Source: Streptacidiphilus rugosus AM-16
GTDB taxonomy: Bacteria; Actinomycetota; Actinomycetes; Streptomycetales; Streptomycetaceae
Assembly: GCF_000744655.1 (NCBI RefSeq)
Contig: NZ_JQMJ01000004.1
Location: 5,704,001-5,768,000, forward strand
Length of the DNA stretch: 64,000 nucleotides
Direction: 5' to 3'
How positions within the stretch are numbered: the first letter of the stretch is position 1; each line of letters starts with the position of its first letter. Below, in pieces: positions 26,518 to 35,804 of the stretch. Below the pieces are notes generated by a model that saw only the letters and a program-made list of their open reading frames with translations, had not been told where the DNA came from and did not search any database. The position numbers and the translations under genes are program-made.

Positions 26518-27060
26518 ATGATGATCAAGAGCTTCGCCTCCGGTCGCGCCGGAATGGTGTTGAGCGGTGCCCTCATCCTCAGTGGGCTCGCTCTGACCAA
26601 CCCGACGGCCGCCAATGCGGCGGACTACTACTTCTCGCGCCCCACCAACTGCAATTGGGCCGACTACGGGCTCGTGCTGCACTACAACTCGCTCAACTCG
26701 GCAAAGCAGCCGCAGGGGGCGGAGGCAACGATCTGCAGCGACATGCCGGACTACAACAACGAAATCGTTTTCACCGGCGAGCAGACCTGGGACCACTACA
26801 AGTACGTCTACGACATCGCCCCCTGGGACCCCTACCTCTCCCAGCCCGGAATGGGTCAGGCCGTGAAGAACAACGCCGCCTCGGCTGCGCTGGACGACTC
26901 GGCCCACCACTACGTCATCTACTACAACAGCAACTACCAGGGAGCCTCCCAGGCCATCCACTGGTACCAGGCCACGGCCGGCGGTGTGAACGGTGCGGTG
27001 AACCTCGACTCCACTCTGAAGAACAACGACGCCTCGCAGCGCTGGCTGGCCGGCCGGTAG
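26518..27060 (+). CDS. Secreted I36/crystallin-like protein, second copy
   Basis: This 180-residue secreted protein has a signal peptide ending near ANA (about residue 34). The mature protein is Tyr/Asn/Asp-rich and related to the first I36-like protein by its C-terminal half (VKNNAAS, a central YYNSNYQGASQAI, and VNLDSTLKNNDAS). It has only two Cys in the mature part (TNCNWADYG and ATICSDMP). AGGAG precedes tandem ATGs at 26518 and 26521. Placement directly before the adaptor gene, in a cluster that begins with its paralogue, implies that both are cargo or partners of the same envelope system. Function unknown. Confidence 0.7.
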   Translation: MMIKSFASGRAGMVLSGALILSGLALTNPTAANAADYYFSRPTNCNWADYGLVLHYNSLNSAKQPQGAEATICSDMPDYNNEIVFTGEQTWDHYKYVYDIAPWDPYLSQPGMGQAVKNNAASAALDDSAHHYVIYYNSNYQGASQAIHWYQATAGGVNGAVNLDSTLKNNDASQRWLAGR

Positions 27061-27078
27061 ATCGAGGTGACCATTGAT

Positions 27079-28407
27079 GTGAGCACTCACCCCGACCCGC
27101 TGCGCCGAAGGCGCAAGGCCGTCCTGGTTGCCGCAGTGGCCGCGCTGCTGGTCTCGGGCGGCGGTGTGGTCGGCGCGGGATTCGTGCAGTCGCCTTCCCA
27201 GGCGGCGGCGGACACGCTCCCCCCACGGGCGAGCGTCATCACGGCGCCGGTCGAGCGTCAGGTGCTGCGCCAGACCGTCGTGCTCCGCGGCACGTTCTCG
27301 GACGGTCGTACCGTCTCGGCCACGCCGACCAGCGTGGCCGGGACGGCCTCGGCCCCCACCGGGGCAGGGGCCGGGACCGGATTGATGGTCACCGCGGTGT
27401 TCGTGTACCAGGGTGATCTGGTCCGCGCGGGTCGGCCGTTGGTCGAGTACTCGGGCAGGCCCGTCTTCGCCCTGCCTGGCGTGCTGCCGATGTACCGCGA
27501 CCTGGTGCCGACGGCCCGTGGCAAGGACGTGGCGCAACTCCAGGCAGCTCTGCACTCGCTCGGGTACTCGACGGGGCCGGACGGGGAGGGGACCTTCGGA
27601 CCGGGCACGAAGCGCGCGGTGACGCACCTCTACAGATCCATGGGTTATGACACGCCGGTCACAGGGGCGGCGACGGCAGCCGCCGTTAAGGCGGCGCAAC
27701 AACAGCTCGACACCCTGCGCGCGCAACACGGGGCGTCCCCGTCCCAGCTGGCACAGGCGCAGACGGACCTCGCGCAGGCCGAGGCCGCTGACGGAACCAT
27801 GGTGCCGGCTTCCGAGGTGGTGTTCGTGCCCACACTGCCGGCCAGGGTGGCCGGCGTGCCGGTCGCGGTCGGCGACACGGTGAAGGGGCCGGTCATCACG
27901 CTGGCGCGTGGCGGCATGACGTTGACCGGAATGCTCGATCCATCCGTCGGTGGACTGGTGAAGGCGGGGATGCGCGTGAGCGTGCTGTCGGAGACGACCG
28001 GGCAGCAGGCGGCGGGAACCGTGGACTCCGTGGGTTCGCTGACCACCTCTTCGGGCACGGCATCCGGAGCGGATGCCGCCGCTCCGGGGGGAACCGCGCC
28101 GACAGACGCGGGACCGGCCTATCTGCCCCTGATCGTCAGGCCCGACCAACCGTGGCCCAACTCCTTCGCCGGACAGGACGTCCGCATCACCATCACGGCG
28201 GCGGCTACCTCGGGACCTGTTCTCGCGGTCCCGGAGGCGGCGATCTCCGCAGGTGCGGACACCCGCACCACGGTGACCGTCCAGGACGGCGGCGGAGCAC
28301 TGCGAACCGTCACGGTCAGTACCGGCGTCTCGGCGGACGGCATGGTCGAGGTCACCCCGACCGCCGGGGTCCTCGCCACCGGGGACCGGGTCGTGGTGGG
28401 CCAGTGA
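27079..28407 (+). CDS. MacA/HlyD-like adaptor with peptidoglycan-binding domain
   Basis: This 442-residue membrane-anchored extracytoplasmic protein has an N-terminal transmembrane helix (AVLVAAVAALLVSGGGVVG). It has a barrel-type adaptor strand region (ASVITAPVERQVLRQTVVLR), a PG_binding_1 domain (GKDVAQLQAALHSLGYSTG to KRAVTHLYRSMGYD), a short coiled coil (QQQLDTLRAQ, QLAQAQTDLAQAEA) and a C-terminal barrel with VLAVPEAAIS. This is the Gram-positive version of a tripartite adaptor, tethered to the wall. The GTG at 27079 has GAGG about ten bases upstream; a GTG at 27067 is in frame. Its stop overlaps the ATPase start as GTGA, so it works with that ABC transporter. Confidence 0.82.
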   Translation: MSTHPDPLRRRRKAVLVAAVAALLVSGGGVVGAGFVQSPSQAAADTLPPRASVITAPVERQVLRQTVVLRGTFSDGRTVSATPTSVAGTASAPTGAGAGTGLMVTAVFVYQGDLVRAGRPLVEYSGRPVFALPGVLPMYRDLVPTARGKDVAQLQAALHSLGYSTGPDGEGTFGPGTKRAVTHLYRSMGYDTPVTGAATAAAVKAAQQQLDTLRAQHGASPSQLAQAQTDLAQAEAADGTMVPASEVVFVPTLPARVAGVPVAVGDTVKGPVITLARGGMTLTGMLDPSVGGLVKAGMRVSVLSETTGQQAAGTVDSVGSLTTSSGTASGADAAAPGGTAPTDAGPAYLPLIVRPDQPWPNSFAGQDVRITITAAATSGPVLAVPEAAISAGADTRTTVTVQDGGGALRTVTVSTGVSADGMVEVTPTAGVLATGDRVVVGQ

Positions 28408-29141
28408 GCGAGGAAGCAACGGCCGACGCCGTACTCGAGCTGCGCGGTGTCAGCCGCACTTACCCGGGGCAGCAACCCGTCCACGCTCTGCACCCTCTCG
28501 ATCTCACGGTCCATCGGGGTGACTTCCTGGCAGTACTCGGCCCCTCCGGATCGGGTAAGTCCACCTTGCTCAACCTGTTGGGGCTGCTGGACCGTCCGAC
28601 CTCCGGCATCCTCAAGTTGGCCGGCCACGATGTGGCCAGGTTGAGCGAGCGGGACCGCGCCGCCCTGCGAGGCCGCCGGATCGGCTTCGTCTTCCAGGCC
28701 TTCCACCTGCTCCCCTACCGGAGCGCCGCGGAGAACGTCGCGCTGGCCCAGGTCTACCTCCACACCAGGCCTGCCGAGCGCCGTCAGCGAGCCAGTGATG
28801 CGCTGTGCCGGGTGGGTCTCGGACATCGACTCACGGCCATGCCGACCACACTGTCCGGCGGCGAGCGACAACGTGTCGCCATCGCGCGGGCACTGATCAA
28901 CACACCTGACCTGGTGCTGTGCGACGAGCCGACCGGAAACCTGGACAGCCGCACCGCGGAGTCCGTCATGGATCTCCTGGATGAGCTCAACAGGTCCGGC
29001 GTCACCTTGGTCGTCATCACGCATGATCCCCAGGTCGCGAGCCGGGCCCACAGGTCCATCCGGCTGCGTGACGGCAGGCTGACGCCCGGGCCGGACGGCA
29101 GCCCGTCGGACGCACTCCTCGCGGGGGCCCGCGATGTCTGA
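28404..29141 (+). CDS. MacB-type ABC transporter ATPase
   Basis: This 245-residue ATPase of the LolD/MacB branch has Walker A GPSGSGKST (residues 46-54), Q-loop FVFQAFHLLPYRSAAENV, signature TLSGGERQRVAIARAL, Walker B LVLCDEPTGNLDS and switch VVITHDPQVA. It has no membrane segment and would power the adjacent permease by mechanotransmission. The GTG at 28404 overlaps the adaptor stop, and its own end overlaps the permease start by eight bases, so adaptor, ATPase and permease are translated as a block. Confidence 0.93.
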   Translation: MSEEATADAVLELRGVSRTYPGQQPVHALHPLDLTVHRGDFLAVLGPSGSGKSTLLNLLGLLDRPTSGILKLAGHDVARLSERDRAALRGRRIGFVFQAFHLLPYRSAAENVALAQVYLHTRPAERRQRASDALCRVGLGHRLTAMPTTLSGGERQRVAIARALINTPDLVLCDEPTGNLDSRTAESVMDLLDELNRSGVTLVVITHDPQVASRAHRSIRLRDGRLTPGPDGSPSDALLAGARDV

Positions 29142-30384
29142 CCCGGCGCCGATCGACCGCACGCGTCCGCGCGTCCGCGACACCCTCTCCGAAGCGCTGA
29201 CCGGCCTGGTACAGCGTCCCGCCCGCTCGGCCCTCACGATGCTCGGCACGCTCCTCGGGGTCGGGGCGTTCGTGGCCGTCCTGGGCCTGACCTCCACGGC
29301 GACGGGACAGATCGGGCATTCGTTCAACGTCCTGGAGGACACCACCGTCACCATCCACGACAATCCGACACCGGGCCAGGGCGCCACGGCCAGAGGTGCG
29401 GCGATGGACTTCCCGCAGGACAGCGACGACCGCCTGCAGGCCCTCAACGGCGTGCTGACCGCCGGAGTGTGGTGGGTCGTCCCGCTGCGCAATCCGCTCG
29501 TCTCGGCTCGCCCTGACCTCTCGGGTGCCTCGACGGCCCGGCCGGACAGCGACGTGTCCGTGTACGCGCTCTCCCCCGGCGCCGTCCAGGCGATGCAGCC
29601 CCGCCTTGCCGCAGGCACGGTCTACAACGCCTTCCACCAGAGCCACCGCGAACACGTCTGCCTGCTCGGCGCGGCCGCCGCCCGCCAGTTGGGCATCTCC
29701 CGGGTCGACAACCAACCTGCGGTGTTCGTCAACGGCGTCGCCTACACCGTGCTGGGGATCGTCGCCGACACCGAGTCGCTTCCGCAGACCCTTCTCGGCA
29801 TGATGATCCCCTCCAGCACGGCCCTCTCCCTCTACGGCCCACCTGTCGACTCCCCCGCCCAGGCCCTGGTGCACACCCGCCTCGGGGCAGCTCAACTCAT
29901 CGCCCGCCAGGCCCCGCTGGCCCTCCGTCCCGACCAGCCCGGCCTGCTGCAGGCCGTTCCGCCACCCGACCCGCACAGCCTGCGGGACCAGGTCAGCCGT
30001 GACCTGTCCAGCCTCTTCCTGGTCCTGGCCGCCATCTGTCTGGTCATCGGGGCCGTCGGCATCGCCAACACCACGCTGGTCGCCGTCCTGGAGCGGACCG
30101 GTGAGATCGGGCTGCGACGATCCATGGGCGCCCGACCACGCCACATCGCGACACAGTTCCTTGCCGAATCGACTGCACTGGGCCTCCTCGGAGGCCTGGT
30201 GGGAACGAGCTGCGGCGTGGCCACCGTCGTGGCGACCGCACTGGCGAAGCACTGGACGGCGGTGATCGACCCGTTGACGGTCCTGCCCGCCCCACTGATC
30301 GGCGCAGGGATCGGCCTGCTCGCCGGCCTCTACCCGGCTCTTCGGGCCGCCCGCATCGAACCGCTCGAGGCCTTGCGCCACTGA
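29134..30384 (+). CDS. MacB/FtsX-type ABC transporter permease
   Basis: This 416-residue permease has an N-terminal helix (SALTMLGTLLGVGAFVAVLG), a large extracytoplasmic domain of about 230 residues and three C-terminal helices. The C-terminal helices contain the MacB signature GAVGIANTTLVAVLERTGEIGLRR, followed by GARPRHIATQFLAES and AGLYPALRAARIEPLEALRH. This is the MacB topology used for peptide, toxin or lipoprotein movement across the outer leaflet, not for bulk membrane crossing. Substrate is unknown; secreted I36-like proteins and lipoproteins encoded upstream are candidates or partners. Confidence 0.92.
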   Translation: MSDPAPIDRTRPRVRDTLSEALTGLVQRPARSALTMLGTLLGVGAFVAVLGLTSTATGQIGHSFNVLEDTTVTIHDNPTPGQGATARGAAMDFPQDSDDRLQALNGVLTAGVWWVVPLRNPLVSARPDLSGASTARPDSDVSVYALSPGAVQAMQPRLAAGTVYNAFHQSHREHVCLLGAAAARQLGISRVDNQPAVFVNGVAYTVLGIVADTESLPQTLLGMMIPSSTALSLYGPPVDSPAQALVHTRLGAAQLIARQAPLALRPDQPGLLQAVPPPDPHSLRDQVSRDLSSLFLVLAAICLVIGAVGIANTTLVAVLERTGEIGLRRSMGARPRHIATQFLAESTALGLLGGLVGTSCGVATVVATALAKHWTAVIDPLTVLPAPLIGAGIGLLAGLYPALRAARIEPLEALRH

Positions 30385-30445
30385 CGGCCCGACGCCGCCG
30401 ACACACCCCCTTTCCACCCGTTCGAGACACGGAGCGACGACAGAC

Positions 30446-30961
30446 ATGTCATGGACCCGACGCAAGATCCGCAGTCTGGCACTCGCCGCGGCTCTCCCGG
30501 CTGGACTCCTCATCACCGCCCCCACCGCCACAGGCGCCACCAGCCCGTCCTGCACTCCCGGCGGGAGCTACATCACCGCCGCCCGGAGCGGCGCCCACAC
30601 CGGCTACGACCGACTCGTCCTGGACGTCTCCGGCAGCGCTCTGCCGGCCTGGACCGCCGCCCTGACGACCGACAACACCTACCCGATGCCCTCGGGCGAC
30701 TCCAAGACCTACCTCATCCCCGGCCAGAAGTACCTCGATCTGCAGTTCACCGGCGTGACGACCACTGACAAGGTCACCGGCGCCGACTGCTACACCACCG
30801 CCAATCCGCTGGCCGTCAACCTGCCCGCCCTCAAGGGCATTCAGCGGACCAGCGACTTCGAGGGCTACCTCGACCTCGGCCTCTCCCTGGACGGCGTCAC
30901 CAGCTTCCAGGTCTTCACCCTCACCTCCCCGGCCCGCGTCGTCATCGACGTCCACCACTGA
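30446..30961 (+). CDS. Secreted AMIN-like domain protein
   Basis: This 171-residue secreted protein has a signal peptide ending near ATGAT (about residue 32) and one AMIN-like domain: it starts TGYDRLVLDVSGSALPAWT and ends SPARVVIDVHH, the usual closing strand of this fold. AMIN domains bind peptidoglycan or envelope components. Two Cys (SPSCTPG, GADCYTT) may pair. It lies 61 bases after the permease and 49 before the large hydrolase, on the same strand, consistent with one operon. Its domain assignment rests on the first and last strand motifs. Confidence 0.75.
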   Translation: MSWTRRKIRSLALAAALPAGLLITAPTATGATSPSCTPGGSYITAARSGAHTGYDRLVLDVSGSALPAWTAALTTDNTYPMPSGDSKTYLIPGQKYLDLQFTGVTTTDKVTGADCYTTANPLAVNLPALKGIQRTSDFEGYLDLGLSLDGVTSFQVFTLTSPARVVIDVHH

Positions 30962-31010
30962 CCATCTCCCGGCACCTCTCTCACCGTTCGACGAAGGCAA
31001 AGGAGTAGCG

Positions 31011-34000
31011 TTGAAAATCCGCATACGCGGGAATCCGCTCAGGGTTGCTGCGGTCGCCGCAGTGATCGGCGGGTTCGTGACCCCCACCAGTGCGGCGGTC
31101 GCCTCGCAGCCGCTTCCTGTCGTGGGCGCCCAGACAGCTTCGGCACCGCAGTCCGTCGCCGCGAACGCCGCGGTGAACAATCCGGACGCCACCCTTCCCA
31201 AGGGCTGGAAGACCTCGCAGGACCGGGCCGTGACCGTCAGCGGCGACCAGTCGGGCCTGCATGTGATGAAAGCCGACAGCCGCGCAGCGTACGCCTGGAG
31301 CACGGTGGCGACCCTGTCCGAGCCAGGATTCTCGACCGACCTCTGGGTGGGGAACTACTGCCTCCCCGACCCCTCCCACGCGGTGGTGGTCTACGCGCCG
31401 CGGGGATTCACCAACACGCCGGCACTCATGGAGGAAGGGGCTTTCACGGCGGTCGTCGACCTGGACACGGGCACGACCACCAAGCTGCCCTTCACCGCTT
31501 CACTCGCCTACTTCGACCCGTCCTGCAACAGCACGCGCCACACAGCGGTCCTGACTGAGATCAACAGCAAGATCGGCAAGACCCGACTCATCACGATCGA
31601 CAGTCACGGCAGGACCGTGGCGACTGCGGTGGCCAGTGGTGAGTTGACATCTGCCGTGACGACTCCGACGGGCATCGTGGCGGCCCGCGAAGCGGAGCTC
31701 ATCGCAGTCAACCAGGACGGCACCACGCACACTCTCGCCCGGACTTCCGGTCCTGCCTTCGACCTGCAGCCGGCGGGCAGCGGGGTGGTCTTCGCCGACC
31801 GGAGCGGCTCCACCGAGCGCATCAGGCGCTATACCGGCCGGACCGTCACCACGCTCGCGACCGGGGAGCTCGGGCAGGTCGGGATGGAGGCCGACGCAGT
31901 CGGGCACCTGTACCTGACCGGCTCTCCGCAAAGTGTCACAGCCCTCCCCGCGGACATCTCGCGGTTGCACGCGTCGGCCTCCGCGACGCTCTCGACGACC
32001 GGAGCGCTGGCGGTCGACAGCGCGATTCCGGCCACCTTGGTCGCCCAGGTCGCTCACCCCTTGGCCGGGATTCCGTCGGCCAGTACCTCCCCGACCAGGA
32101 TCTCCGTGACGGTTCCGGCTACGGGCAGGACCGTCGGCTTCACCGTCACGCCCGCCTCGGGTGGCACTGGCGCCGAAGGCACGCCGGCGCTGAAGGGAAC
32201 GACAGTCGGCGGGAAGCCGACCCAGATCAAGCCGATGACCGCCGGCTCACCCAACTCCACCATCGACGCGGACCGGGCCTGCTCCGTTCCGCGAAACGAT
32301 CCGGCCGAGCAGGCCTACCAACCCACACCGAACCAGGTGGAATGGGCGGTGGACATGGCCATCCGGGGAGATCTGACCTCCGGCTACGTGACGCAGGGCG
32401 GCTGGCGCACCTCGGACGGACTGGGCACGGTGAACCCGCAGGGCATGTTTCCCCTGCCCGCGCTGGTCGGCGGTGGCCGCATTCCCGCGCAGATCCTGCT
32501 CGGGATCCTGGCTCAGGAATCAAACCTGTGGCAGGCCGAGGGTGGCGCCCTTCCCGGTCAGACGAGCAGTCCGATCAACCCCAACTGGTACGGGAACCCG
32601 AAATTCGACCCGACCCACCCCGAAGCCATGTGGCAGATCAACTGGGCCAAGGCCGACTGCGGCTACGGCATCGGACAGGTCACCGACGGCATGAGGATCG
32701 GGCAGACCACCTTGACGGCCGCACAGCAGAAGGCGGTCGCCCTGGACTACACGTCCAACATCGCCGAGTCCGCCGCCATCATCGCCCAGAAGTGGAACGA
32801 GCTGCAGAGTCTCGCCACGCCGATCACCGTGAACAACAACAGTGCCCACTCCCTGGAGGACTGGTACGCCGCGATCTGGGACTACAACGAGGGCTTCAAC
32901 GCTCCCGGAACCGACCCGTCGGGAGCCTGGGGCCTGGGGTGGCTCAACAACCCGGCGAACCCCCTCTACCCGGCAGCGCGCGGGCCGTTCCTCGACGGAA
33001 ACATCAGCTGCACATTCGCCAACCCCGGCGGCACCGTCACCACCTACACGGGTTTTGGCAACTGCTACAACCAGACCGACCTCACGGACGGGCCGAGCTA
33101 CGCCGACGCGGCGCACCCCCAGGACTGGCCGTATCAGGAGAAGGTGCTCGGCTGGGCCATGGCCCCGATCAACACCGGCCACTCCTACGATGACAACGGC
33201 AACCTCAACAATGGGAACACCGCCGGCTACAGCGCCGCGTGGTGGAACAGTGACTACGCCCGCGTCAATGCCAAGCCTCCGCTGAACGCGTTCTGCAACA
33301 CCACCAATGCCTGCGACATCACGTCACCACCCCCCTGTGAGACGCAGCACCTCCCGAACTGCGACAACTTGCACTGGTACAACAAGCCCGTCACCTGGAA
33401 GACCGACTGCGCGACCTCCTGCGGCAACGAGTACCTCACCTACAAGACGCTTCGCGGCGAACCCGGTGACGGCAAGACATCCACGCCCGCCTGCACCACC
33501 AGCGGCCTGCCCAGCAACGCGCTCATCATCGACTCCGTCAGCGGGCAGGTTCCGCCCATGGTGGACGGCTGTTCCCGCACCTGGGCGAACGCCGGCACCC
33601 TCAACTTCACCTTCACCGCCGACAGCTCCGGCAACTACGAAGGCAAGGAGGACTTCCACCAGATCGGCGGCGGCTTCGGGGGCCACTTCTGGTACGCACA
33701 GACCCGTAGCACGACCACGGGCGCATCGAACCTCAGCTCGAACGTCCTCACCCCGAAGGTGAGCACACTCGATCAGGTCAAGGCTCAGCCACAGGTCACC
33801 GGGAACATGGCCGTCAGCGGCTCCTGGAGGCTGGCGAACCGTCTCAACGCCTGGACCCGCGTGATCGTCCATGTCCCCGACACGGGGGCCACCACACAGC
33901 AGGCGATCTACACCATTCACCTCGGAAACGGGACCACCGAGAACAGGATCATCAACACCCACTACAAGCAGAACACCTGGGTGCCGCTCGGCGTCTTCGA

Positions 34001-35063
34001 CTTCGTCCCCGGCTCCGACTTCCAAGGGGTGACCCTCACCAACTTCACCTACGACGGCAGCGCGGCCTCGACGATCGCCTGGGACGCGATGGCCTTCCAG
34101 CCACTCCCGAGCAAGCCGGCCAACCTCGTGGTGCAACTCGGTGAGTCCTACTCGTCCGGCGACGGCACCGGGCCCTACTACACGAACACCGCCACCGGCC
34201 CTTACTCCGTCGACACGAACCAGCCGAGCGATCCCGGGTTCAACCGCTGCCTCCGGTCGCAGGTCTCCTGGATCCGGGCGGCCACGCTCCCCGGTCAGTC
34301 CCAGACCCTGGGTGCGCTGGCCGACGCATGGGACCCTTCGGTCGATCTGCACTCGGTTGCCTGCTCCGGCGCGGTGGCGAACGACGCCGATCCGGTCATC
34401 CCTGACGGAAAAGGCAACACGGGCACCATGAACTTCGCCGCCGACGGAGAGTACGGCGAGGTCCCCCAGGTGTACTCGGGCTTCCTCGACGCGAACACGA
34501 CGCTCGTGACCATGACGATGGGCGGCGACGACGCCGGCTTCGCCTCCATCGCCACCTCCTGCGCGGCGTTCTGGGCGGTCGTCGAGTGTCCCGACACAGC
34601 GACGGTGGATCCCAAGTTGACTGCCGCCACCAGCAAGGTCGGCCAACTCATCGACGCCATCCGCGTGGAGGCGCCGAACGCCAGGATCGTCCTGCTTGGC
34701 TATCCCGACCTGTTCGACGCCAACGCGTCCACCTGCGGCAGCGCGATACCCGAAACCTCCCGGATATCACTGGACGGTTGGGGCGACAGCTTCAGCTCGA
34801 AGCAGTCGGCCATGGTGGCGGCTGAGCGTGCCAAGGGCGTCAACGTGACGTTCTACGACCCGAACACCCAGTTCAAGGGGCACTGGGACTGCGACTCGGA
34901 CCCCGGGATCCACGATGTCGTGGCAGGACCGGCTGCGGACGACCCAGGAGACAACTCCTGCCCGGGCAATCCGGTGTGCCCCAGCGTGTCGAGTTTCCAT
35001 CCGACCGTCCTCGGCTACCAGCTGTACGCTGAAGCGCTCCGCCAAGCCCTGACCGCACCCTAG
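31011..35063 (+). CDS. Large secreted protein: beta-repeat region, transglycosylase-like, golvesin-C-like and SGNH hydrolase domains
   Basis: This 1350-residue exported protein starts with TTG at 31011, six bases after AAAGGAG. After a signal peptide there is a beta-rich, propeller-like region (about residues 60-400). A lytic transglycosylase-like domain follows (about 440-640), with the catalytic Glu E503 in ILAQESNLWQ and CGYGIGQVTDGM. A Cys-rich linker leads to a golvesin C-terminal-like domain (about 890-1035, RVIVHVPDTGATTQQAIYTI). The C-terminal SGNH esterase domain has GESYSSGDG with S1046, GGDD at 1171-1174 and H1330 in SSFHP. The usual Asp three residues before the His is Ser. Two wall-active domains in one chain suggest remodelling of peptidoglycan or an acylated wall polymer. 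Confidence 0.8.
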   Translation: MKIRIRGNPLRVAAVAAVIGGFVTPTSAAVASQPLPVVGAQTASAPQSVAANAAVNNPDATLPKGWKTSQDRAVTVSGDQSGLHVMKADSRAAYAWSTVATLSEPGFSTDLWVGNYCLPDPSHAVVVYAPRGFTNTPALMEEGAFTAVVDLDTGTTTKLPFTASLAYFDPSCNSTRHTAVLTEINSKIGKTRLITIDSHGRTVATAVASGELTSAVTTPTGIVAAREAELIAVNQDGTTHTLARTSGPAFDLQPAGSGVVFADRSGSTERIRRYTGRTVTTLATGELGQVGMEADAVGHLYLTGSPQSVTALPADISRLHASASATLSTTGALAVDSAIPATLVAQVAHPLAGIPSASTSPTRISVTVPATGRTVGFTVTPASGGTGAEGTPALKGTTVGGKPTQIKPMTAGSPNSTIDADRACSVPRNDPAEQAYQPTPNQVEWAVDMAIRGDLTSGYVTQGGWRTSDGLGTVNPQGMFPLPALVGGGRIPAQILLGILAQESNLWQAEGGALPGQTSSPINPNWYGNPKFDPTHPEAMWQINWAKADCGYGIGQVTDGMRIGQTTLTAAQQKAVALDYTSNIAESAAIIAQKWNELQSLATPITVNNNSAHSLEDWYAAIWDYNEGFNAPGTDPSGAWGLGWLNNPANPLYPAARGPFLDGNISCTFANPGGTVTTYTGFGNCYNQTDLTDGPSYADAAHPQDWPYQEKVLGWAMAPINTGHSYDDNGNLNNGNTAGYSAAWWNSDYARVNAKPPLNAFCNTTNACDITSPPPCETQHLPNCDNLHWYNKPVTWKTDCATSCGNEYLTYKTLRGEPGDGKTSTPACTTSGLPSNALIIDSVSGQVPPMVDGCSRTWANAGTLNFTFTADSSGNYEGKEDFHQIGGGFGGHFWYAQTRSTTTGASNLSSNVLTPKVSTLDQVKAQPQVTGNMAVSGSWRLANRLNAWTRVIVHVPDTGATTQQAIYTIHLGNGTTENRIINTHYKQNTWVPLGVFDFVPGSDFQGVTLTNFTYDGSAASTIAWDAMAFQPLPSKPANLVVQLGESYSSGDGTGPYYTNTATGPYSVDTNQPSDPGFNRCLRSQVSWIRAATLPGQSQTLGALADAWDPSVDLHSVACSGAVANDADPVIPDGKGNTGTMNFAADGEYGEVPQVYSGFLDANTTLVTMTMGGDDAGFASIATSCAAFWAVVECPDTATVDPKLTAATSKVGQLIDAIRVEAPNARIVLLGYPDLFDANASTCGSAIPETSRISLDGWGDSFSSKQSAMVAAERAKGVNVTFYDPNTQFKGHWDCDSDPGIHDVVAGPAADDPGDNSCPGNPVCPSVSSFHPTVLGYQLYAEALRQALTAP

Positions 35064-35073
35064 GAGGCGGCCT

Positions 35074-35202
35074 GTGCGCCGACCGTCACGACATGCCGTC
35101 ACCGGGCTCGTGGCCGTGGGAACGTGCCTCATCGTCCTGCTCGCCGGGATGATCTGGATCATGCTCAGCCTGCACCACGGGCTGAGCTCCGTTCCCTGGT
35201 AG
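35074..35202 (+). CDS. 42-residue single-span membrane peptide
   Basis: This small frame starts with GTG at 35074, six bases after a perfect AGGAGG (35062-35067) that overlaps the stop of the large hydrolase gene. The peptide has a basic N-terminus (MRRPSRHAV), one hydrophobic span (TGLVAVGTCLIVLLAGMIWI) and a short tail (LSLHHGLSSVPW). It ends at TAG 35200-35202. The strong ribosome site and the clean membrane profile argue that it is real. It could be the last member of the long operon. It also occupies the position, upstream of an sdpB remnant, where a peptide gene sits in the intact locus at 62 kb; no sequence similarity to that peptide is visible. Confidence 0.6.
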   Translation: MRRPSRHAVTGLVAVGTCLIVLLAGMIWIMLSLHHGLSSVPW

Positions 35203-35263
35203 CCACTGGCCACGACGGGAATCCGGCCCGGCCCCTGAATGCACTACATCCTGGGCCGGGCCG

Positions 35264-35788
35264 GCTCAGTTCGAGCCGCGAGGCATTCCGCTCACACTCG
35301 CCCGATCAATACTGGCCTGCGCACAGTTGACAATCCTTCGGTCTTCGTTGGATCGGCTGCTGTTCGGAAACTCTTCCCAAGCGGTGCCGGAAGCCCAGTG
35401 CGCCGGACTGAGGAGTGCCTCCCTCTGGTGCCTCACCGGCGAGGACGGCGGGTCGACTCTCGGCGGATCTCGGCCGTCGCGGTGCTCCTCCTGGTGGTGA
35501 GCGGTTATCGGCCGCGTTGGTCCTGCGTCCCGCATTGGTACGTCAGCCTCAGCATCGCTGTGGACATGACCGCCAACAACGGCGGGGACGGCGTCGCCGA
35601 GATCCTCTCCATGCTCATGATTCCCCTGTGCCTCAACGACTCGGGGCGTTGGTCATGGCAGAAGCCCGGGCCTCTTCAGCTTCGGATTGATCATGATCGC
35701 GCTGGTGCTCACCGCTAGCATCGGTGCACCCCGGCTGCGGCCGAGCTCTGGCGGCGCGTGGCGATCGACCAAGTCTCTTGCGGCCTGA
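35264..35788 (+). pseudogene. Decayed SdpB-like gene
   Basis: Fragments in three successive frames align in order with the intact SdpB-like protein at 62764-63705. FEPRGIPLTLARSILACAQL and LDRLLFGNSS, then CAGLRSASLWC (to about 35440), match its N-terminus. RPRWSCVPHWYVSLSIAVDM and NGGDGVAEILSMLMIPLCLN (about 35480-35660) match its middle. GLFSFGLIMIALVLTA (35669 on) matches its last helix. About 110 codons between WSW and GLFSFG are missing, and at least two frameshifts and no start codon are present. It is followed after 16 bases by a GNAT gene, as in the intact locus. No other gene is seen in 35203-35804. Confidence 0.85.
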
Positions 35789-35804
35789 GAAAGGAACACC
35801 GCCC

